Below, one piece after another: positions 57,388-64,000 of a stretch of 64,000 bases of DNA. Below the pieces are notes generated by a model. The model saw only the letters and a list, made by a program, of their open reading frames with translations. It was not told the DNA's origin and did not search any database. The translations under genes were made by a program, and so were the position numbers. The stretch comes from Owenia fusiformis (Eukaryota > Annelida > Polychaeta > Sabellida > Oweniidae): contig CAIIXF020000002.1 of NCBI GenBank assembly GCA_903813345.2, positions 11,926,150 through 11,990,149 on the forward strand, in the 5' to 3' direction. Position 1 is the stretch's first letter. Every line of letters begins with the position of its first letter.

Positions 57388-58081
57388 CCTTTACCATGCT
57401 GCCTTATTTCAGCAAATATATCCCACGCAACTGGCTTATTTTTCAAAGAGTGCAAAAAATGATATACCTGGACTAAATAATTAATATCTCAATAACTACT
57501 GAATGAATCTGGATAAAATTTTCACAAAGGGAAGATACAGTGGCCTGGCTCATGAAAAAAATGTTCTCATGAATTTTTTCGTACATTAACATGACTGGGC
57601 ATAAATATACCATGAATACTCCTCCGGAATCCGCCGCTCTGCCTCGTCGTCTGGTCAGAATCCAAATCTGAATTTGCAGCGATCGAATGTTCAATTTTTC
57701 AATTCAGAAAATATTCTAGTTTCTATTTTCGATGACCGTTATCGGCTTCCAAGAGCCTAAAGAGCTCGAAATCGTGATCCATTTCCTCCACATTTTCGTT
57801 GTGATCGTATTTGTCCACCATTTTGTACGATTCGTTCACTAAAAACGACTAAAACACTGTTTAAATTGTTGAATTGAGAATTATTTTTCGAAATATCGCC
57901 ATTTCTAGGTCAACAGGAAGTCATGTTAGGCACTGAATAAATCGGGCAATCTAATTGGACAATACGAATGGCGCGAAAAAGTAAAGTTTTTAAAAGTTTG
58001 AAATCGGGCGTACGGGTCCGCCGGCAGTTGTGAGAGACATTTTAGTCTCGGCGGACGAGTCCGCCGGCAGCACGCTAAAGG
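57388..58081. mobile_element. piggyBac-like non-autonomous element, TTAA-flanked
   Basis: Ends CCTTTACCATGCTGCC and GGCAGCACGCTAAAGG are inverted (with mismatches) and TTAA lies on each side (57384-57387 and 58082-58085), the piggyBac signature. The right end has a subterminal CGGCGGAC/GTCCGCCG hairpin. It is 694 bp long and has no transposase. Confidence 0.7.
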
Positions 58082-58219
58082 TTAAAATGGAATTATAAAT
58101 CCAGGTGCCCAAGGGGACACCTAGGTGGTATTTAGTAACATCCGACATTACATGGTCACATCATCATAATACAAACTTAGTCCTTTTATAATAAAATCGG
58201 TAAAATAACGTACTACGCT

Positions 58220-58515
58220 TGAGGGGGGGGGGTAGGTGTGAATATTTTCGAAACAAATGTGTGATATATACACATATTTTGTACCAAATGCGTGACATAA
58301 ACGCCAATCGCGTGCAAAGACCGCACGGAATGCGTTCGCTTTTTTTCGCCGTTCAGTATTTTACTGTGTCGCGGTTTCACAAAAAACAATTTTTAAAAAT
58401 TTCAACAAAATGCGTGATATTTGATCATACACGCTAAATTGATGCGTGATTCCTATTTTTCCAGCAAATGCGTGACAATCACGCCAAATGCGTGAGGGTT
58501 GACAGGGCAGCTGGA
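58220..58515. repeat. Fragment related to the CAG-N-CTGTCAA family
   Basis: ATGCGTGACATAAACGCCAA, TCGCGTG.AAAG.CCG..CGGAATGCG and the right end GGGTTGACAGGGCAGCTG parallel 48490-48796. A left inverted end was not found. Confidence 0.6.
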
Positions 58516-59021
58516 GGCTACCTGTGGATTACCTTCTTCTAAGGCCACTGTATCGTGGGCTTCGTCCAAAGATAAATTCCTGCATGAATAACAGGTCATG
58601 TCGTAATCATAAAATTTGAAATCAAATGTCTGCCATTTTTCTACACCACAATTTGAATTGCGAGTTTTGGTCTTATTACCTAACCAAAAATTTCAAAACA
58701 CACATGAAGTTATCAATGTATTAGTTCACATCTTCTGGATCGCTAACTTAGAATTTACAGCCAGTAACTAATGTCAGACATTAACGACATTTCGTCCAGT
58801 TTTCGAATATCGCCATTTTTCTTGGAGCCATTTTGTTTTAATTTTAGATGAAATCCTGACAAAATCATGAAATATCTCATCAAGGAGCTGAGCTGGTCCC
58901 ATTTTAATAAATGATTCATTTATCTGGCGATTTTTAGAATATTCAATAAATTTATGACACATCGGCCAGCTTTTTTTAACTGGAGTTCACAGTATTCCAG
59001 ATGAAATTACCTCTAGCCAAT

Positions 59022-59044
59022 AAATTGGCTAGAGACTCGAGTAA
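59022..59044. repeat. Small hairpin CTCTAGCCAA
   Basis: CTCTAGCCAA and its exact inverse TTGGCTAGAG are separated by TAAA or a similar short loop. Confidence 0.6.
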
Positions 59045-59244
59045 CCTGGAAAACACCAACCAGTCGGTGTAGTCGGTCTTTTTCTTAAACCCTTTATGGT
59101 ACGTTTTTACACTGCGTGCAGAATCTAGTTAAACTACACTCTGCCTCGTAGAGACCATATTACAGTTTAGTAGCCCCGCCCCAACAACGGGTACCGGTGA
59201 CAGTTTGGGTAGTAAATCACTTCTGAACTACGCACAGACCTTTC

Positions 59245-59410
59245 TTCCGCCAATCAGCGAGCTTGAAGAAACACGCCAAATGCGTTTTAATTAAATACAT
59301 GCATGTCATTGGTCAATTTCCGGGCACAATAATGACGTCAGAAGGAATGACCATATATAGAACGTCGGTCAAATTTGGCCAACGAACACTGATTGGCGCG
59401 GTGAGTTCAC
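59245..59410 (+). promoter_or_regulatory. Possible promoter: CCAAT, CRE, TATA and a downstream splice donor
   Basis: CGCCAATCAGCG (about 59250), ATTGGTCAAT, a perfect TGACGTCA (59333-59340) and CATATATAG (about 59352-59360) lie in the order expected of a promoter. A GCG/GTGAGT donor-like site follows at 59400/59401. No downstream coding exon was recognised, so the gene it might serve is unknown and the cluster may be chance. Confidence 0.25.
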
Positions 59411-59749
59411 AGGTTTATTTTAGTTTGAAAGAGTGAAGACAATACATAATTTATTTGTTGTAACCTTATTTTGATCCTCCAACAGTCTGTTGTTGTGGTA
59501 AAATCAATGTTCTATTAAACAACAAAACTTTTGAATTTAGTTTGCAGCCATTTTAGGTCTTGTGAGATCTCTTGACTTTCGAAAGTAAAGATTTGCTACA
59601 AAATAACTTGCGCTAGCTAAATATGAATAGTCACGTGATCTTTTTAGCGACAATGCCCATGCGCATGTAACATTGTAAAGTACAATGCGCATGTGCACGC
59701 ATGCGCAAAAGTTAAAAAATGGTGCGCACCAGTTTGGGAATTTCTCCAC

Positions 59750-60365
59750 TTTAAAGGGGTATTCCTTGCCAGACCATCTCTCTCTTAATATGGTATCTAT
59801 AACCATATACATACTTTGCAAGTTTAGCAAAACACGGAAAAAAGTTTTGAAATGGTCAATATTGATCACTTAAAAATGTAGTGCTCAATTCCAGTAGGCT
59901 CAAGTGCCATCTTTTAAAATTTCACTCAGGAAGTGATGTCATCGACTCTCAACTTTGCATATAACATAAGGTAAGGAGCTATTAGAATTTCTAAACCAGC
60001 TGTATATTTTTTTCAATTTTGTCTATGATTTAAATCCCTTTGATGATCTCTTCTTGAGTTCTAAGTTGACAACTCCTGAAAATATTTTTACACAGAAGAT
60101 AAGGGCTTCTTGTCTTGAAGTGATTTTGTACTTCTTTCCTATACTGTGATAGGCAAGGTTATAATAGGTGAGAGTCGATGACATCACTTCCTGAAAGAAA
60201 TCTTAAAAGATGGCAGCTTACTGGGAATGAGTACTACATTTTTAAATGATCAATATTGACTATATGAAAACATTTTCCTGTGTTTTGCTAAATATGTAAA
60301 GTATATATATGATTGTAGCTACCATATCAGGAGAGAAATAGTCTGGCAAGGAATGTTCCTTTTAT
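59750..60365. repeat. Foldback element, arms of about 200 bp
   Basis: The left arm starts GGGGTATTCCTTGCCAGACC and the right arm ends GTCTGGCAAGGAATG. Inner ends GATGTCATCGACTCTC and GAGAGTCGATGACATC are exact inverses. Both arms contain the sequence TTTAGCAAAACAC or its inverse. Confidence 0.8.
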
Positions 60366-60679
60366 TGCAAATTACACAACAAGTAGGACTTATTGTCACT
60401 TATCGTCATGAAAAGGGCAAGTTACATTCAATTATCTTCTTAAATACCGTTAACTTATTCCAGCGCGCCTGCTGGAAGTTGGAGAAAACCACTTCACAAA
60501 ACAAACTAAAATATACAAAAGTTAGGATGAATATAAATGTTTCTATTTTTACATAAACTGCTTCAATTTGGTCATTTTATTGCTTATTTTTTAAATTCAA
60601 AGTACTCTCAAACATTTATGATTTGACTATAGATATCTATAAATCTAGTGCGGGTGTCGACTAGTATGTATCCAACAGA

Positions 60680-60705
60680 CTGACTAGAAGTCAGTCTGTT
60701 ATGAT
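60680..60705. repeat. Small hairpin ACAGACTGACT
   Basis: ACAGACTGACT and AGTCAGTCTGT flank a 3-4 base loop. Confidence 0.6.
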
Positions 60706-60998
60706 GTACTACTTTCCTGTGGAAATTGCAGTGAATTTTTTTGCACAAAATTATCAATTAGAGGAACCATATCTTCAATAAAATAAACATTACAAAATTT
60801 CAACTAAATAGTAAGGTACAATTAAATGCAATAAAAAGTAACACAGCGTATTATCAAGTGGAAATAAAGCTAGATGAAGTAACAAATTTGCAAATTAATT
60901 TTACCCAATCGGCCATTTTGAATAGCACTTCCTATGTAAACAAATATTCAGATTTACCAAACTTTAACATAGGTGCCTTATAGTCTGAATATAATTCG

Positions 60999-61945
60999 TT
61001 TCATGGAGTTTGTGTTTCAGTGTAACTTCCGCAAAAATGGCGGACCATGGACAGAATTAAAAGGCAAAATCACTTCGAAATTTCAAGAGAACTTTTTACC
61101 TATAATGGCAAAACTTTTGTTTTATTTGTGCATTCTATCTATCAGATAAGAGTCTCAGGAGTATGTAGGCAAATTCATTTTGGTAGGAGCACTCTGTTTA
61201 GTTTGAAAACCCACCCTTTATTATTATATATCAGCACTATATACATACGCTGGTGTGAAGCCTTGAGACTACCCTTAGCCTACTTCATTTTGGCGAAATT
61301 TCAGCTCAAACTCGTGACAAATGCATTGTACAGTGCTGGTGGATATTAATTGATCAGTCGTATAATTGGCATATTTTATTGAATTTTCACATTTAATGTC
61401 CCAAACTCCCACAAACTGCAGAAAAGTATACACCATAAATCATATTTACCAAAATTAGTGTCTCCACGGCTTCACACCAGCGCATGCATAATGCATTTGT
61501 CACGAGTTTGAGCTGAAATTTCGCCAAAATGAAGTAGGCTAAGGGTAGTCTCTGTCAGGTTTGTTTATTGTGGTAAGCTTGAAGCAAATAATTCATGTGC
61601 GCGAAATAATCAAATAATCTGATTGGTTTAAACTTCGCTGCACATGCGCACAATGTTTTTTCTAGTGATTTCGTTTCGTTTCATGGAGTTTGCGTTTCAG
61701 TGTAACTTCCGCAAAAATGGCGGACCATGGACAGAATTAAAAGGTAAAATCACTTCGAAATTTCAAGAGAACTTTTTACCTATAACAGCAAAACTTTTGT
61801 TTCATTTACGTGCAATCTATCTATCAGATAAGAGTCTCAGGAGTATGTAGGCAAATTCATTTTGGTAGGGGCACTCTGTTTAGTTTGAAACATACCCTTT
61901 ATTATTATATATCAGCACTATACATACGCTGGTGTGAAGCCTTGG
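60999..61945. repeat. Dispersed repeat block, copies 2 and 3
   Basis: TTTCATGGAGTTTG.GTTTCAGTGTAACTTCCGC begins copies at 60999 and 61673. The companion block at 61330-61565 (GATCAGTCGT, AATTGGCATATTTT, CCAGCGCATGCATAATGCAT) matches 41371-41610. An inverted copy of its end lies at 61238-61325. Short ORFs recur because the unit recurs. Confidence 0.7.
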
Positions 61946-62219
61946 AGACATTCATTTTGGTAAATATTTGCATTTTAATCACTTCTTTACATATTCTTCA
62001 GATTTCTCAGCAATTAGTGGATGGATTGCTACCATTTTAGGTAGTCCAAATCCAAACAGGGGGGTAAACACGAACGGGTTCCAAATAATGGCAAGCAGAT
62101 CATTGAATTGAATAATAGTACCTCTACTACCTCTACATAATATTTATAGCCTGAAAGATACAATATAATGATGTGTACCAACAATCTTACAATAAAATAA
62201 TCAATTATGATGATTTAGG

Positions 62220-62500
62220 TGTTCGGAATTACCCCCATGCTAGTGTTTTGAATTACCCAACAAACTCTGTGCGTTTAAATAAATAGATGTCAGTAATAAA
62301 TGATTTAAATTTGGGTTTCTTGATATGCAGGGGTGACAGGATCCAGTATCATAAGTTAAGGGTATCATATAATGATATACCATAAATCTAATAATTAAAA
62401 CAATTAAGTTTAAGTTAAGTGTTTGGAATTACCCCCATGCAAGTGTTCGGATTTACCCCCCAAAAAAACTCCTGTTCGGAATTACCCCCCTAAAATACCT
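62220..62500. repeat. Short repeats of GTGTTCGGAATTACCCCC
   Basis: Four variant copies of GTTCGGAATTACCCCC occur at about 62220, 62421, 62444 and 62472, two of them followed by CATGC. No border was identified. Confidence 0.55.
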
Positions 62501-62904
62501 TGTAGTAAAAATGGAATAACCCAGATATTTTTTACAATTTTTCGTAATTTTTTCTGCAAATGCATTCTACAGTGGATAATACACATAATATATATATGGA
62601 ATCATAGCATAGATGTGCAGTACAGCCAAGCTAACTACATTTTTTGATGGGGGTGTTTGGAAATAGACGTACTGACTCTAACTTTGCTCTGTAGTGTTGC
62701 TTGAATCAGCATGTCGATTATTGAAAGGATTCCTTATGTTTTTACTGGATATATCTAACAATCATTTTCTACAAATTTCAGGAAGCATCAAAACCGAGCT
62801 CCCTTTTTACTCTTTATAAGCAGTACACTCATCGGAGGGCTTGCCCAACGCCTCAAGACAAGCCCCTGTGCATGATCATAATACAAAAAACTAGTTCAAC
62901 GTCG

Positions 62905-62966
62905 TTAAACTCAATAACGGTGTTCTTTACTATTAGGAATTTTTTTGGGGCCGTTATTGAGTTTAA
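62905..62966. repeat. Perfect 16-bp hairpin
   Basis: TTAAACTCAATAACGG (62905-62920) and CCGTTATTGAGTTTAA (62951-62966) with a 30-bp loop. Confidence 0.75.
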
Positions 62967-63138
62967 CCTCTTTACTATTCTTTCCTTTGATGCAAGTTCT
63001 GGATCCATCGAAATCATTTCACCGCGATAACATGCAATTGATACTTGACAATAATATAAAAACACATAACATCAAGCGATTTAACACAATATTATTGTGT
63101 TAAATGTTCATTTATACTCGCAAAATGAGGCCACACTT

Positions 63139-63180
63139 ACCGATCTCTAAAATGACATTTCCGCATGTCCGTCATTTTGT
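63139..63180 (-). other. Possible untranslated exon with GTAAGT donor
   Basis: On the minus strand GACGGACATGCGGAAATG leads into AGAGATCG/GTAAGTGTG, a strong donor. Joined to IK exon 2 it would not keep the frame (a stop follows), so it is not the coding exon 1. It could be a 5' untranslated exon of IK or of another transcript, or chance. Confidence 0.2.
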
Positions 63181-63667
63181 CTGTTCGTCCGAGGGTCCCG
63201 GATCGTAAAATTAAACTACTAGCGAAACGAAATTGTTGTCAAATAGATTGATAATTATTATCGCGATTACTCGCATTAAAAGATAAATTTTGAGGATAAC
63301 AGGTATCTTTGATTGATTTATATAGCACGTGTATACACGCAAAATAGTTATTAATTGCAAACCTACTGTTTGTAAATGCAGTGCCGCGATGACGGTTAAT
63401 TTCAGATACGATTTGCAATTTCGATGTTACCGAAACTGACCGACATTTTCATTATATTCCAAATCTGTCTCCAATATTTTCGTAATTATGCATTAATAGG
63501 GTCTAAGGCGGATACGGGATGGTGTGTATGTATTCATAAGGTATGTATGCATGCTTGAATCACATTCTTTGTGTAATATTACCATGGTTTCATGGTTTAA
63601 TTAGTTCCGCTTGTCGAAACCCGCGGAACGATAAATTAACGCATCAAGGGCAAAATGATCATGGAGG

Positions 63668-63731
63668 TTAGACCTAGCCGGGGCCATAAGACATGTCAGA
63701 TAAGAAACGAGGCCCAGGCTAGGTCTAATGT
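63668..63731. repeat. Imperfect hairpin
   Basis: TTAGACCTAGCCGGGGCC at the left and GGCCCAGGCTAGGTCTAA at the right are inverted with few mismatches. Confidence 0.6.
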
Positions 63732-64000
63732 TGTTGGACTAAATACAAACCTGAGACTAACAACATACTACTTTTTTCAAGGCCTGACTTCGTCGCTAAC
63801 ATGCTAAATATAAGAGTTAGCTGACGTTTGGGAGTCTGACTTACCTTCTAAGGGTTAGAACCCGAATCTTAATGAAACCATATCACCTTTGTTGCGTCGA
63901 TGATGATGCATAAACATAGCATTTGATAGAAATTAGTGTAAATGCTTTTCCGACTTTTTCATTTTTCATCAATGTTGACTTCCGGGAAGGCGTTGTAGTT

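Overview
This is AT-rich animal DNA with one recognisable protein-coding gene, on the minus strand: the spliceosomal factor IK (protein RED). Fifteen coding exons between 39203 and 14129 join with consistent phases and GT..AG borders. They encode about 579 residues that end at a TGA at 14129-14131. Every exon aligns in order with RED landmarks: TNDDFRKLMMTPR, GGDMEHTHLVKGLDYALL, AYVVDLDDEY.DSDIPTT.IRSKADCPTLE, the RD/RE tract, SYAECYP, GNKKGP.GRWDF.TQE.Y and the lysine-rich C terminus ending in PKY. Only the first few codons (exon 1) are missing. Large repeat-filled introns, many DNA-transposon families and a LINE fragment fit a metazoan. The repeat style suggests a marine invertebrate such as a mollusc or other lophotrochozoan, or an invertebrate deuterostome. 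I cannot name the species.

Layout. 1-14128 lies downstream of IK and holds its 3' UTR, small TIR elements, long foldback elements (4640-5630, 5821-6357, 10001-11846), a ~145-bp tandem array (7290-8360) and a GC-rich repeat carrying an internal duplication. 14129-39203 is the IK gene. Two of its introns contain tandem arrays that abut the 3' splice site. A 63-bp array ahead of the exon at 17097-17200 carries a copy of the splice acceptor in every unit. A 107-bp array lies ahead of the exon at 18497-18568 and holds a Harbinger-like insertion. Other introns hold a decayed Tc1/mariner copy, two hAT-like elements, a mariner-like TIR element with a nested inverted repeat, and arrays of ~140-147-bp units.

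39204-64000 lies upstream of IK exon 2. It is either a very long first intron or IK upstream sequence. It contains a CATGG-rich palindromic satellite (45300-48130), a 6.8-kb hAT-like element with long inverted arms and two nested elements (49510-56290), a 5'-truncated LINE 3' end, a piggyBac-like element, TA-flanked MITEs, a foldback element (59750-60365) and repeated ~250-bp blocks (41.4-41.9 kb and 61.0-61.9 kb). No tRNA, rRNA, CRISPR or prokaryotic operon structure was seen.

The points most worth a second look are the amplified splice-acceptor array, the 9-bp-TSD foldback element with a paralogous empty site in the same window, and a pair of elements that share an odd 6-bp target duplication.
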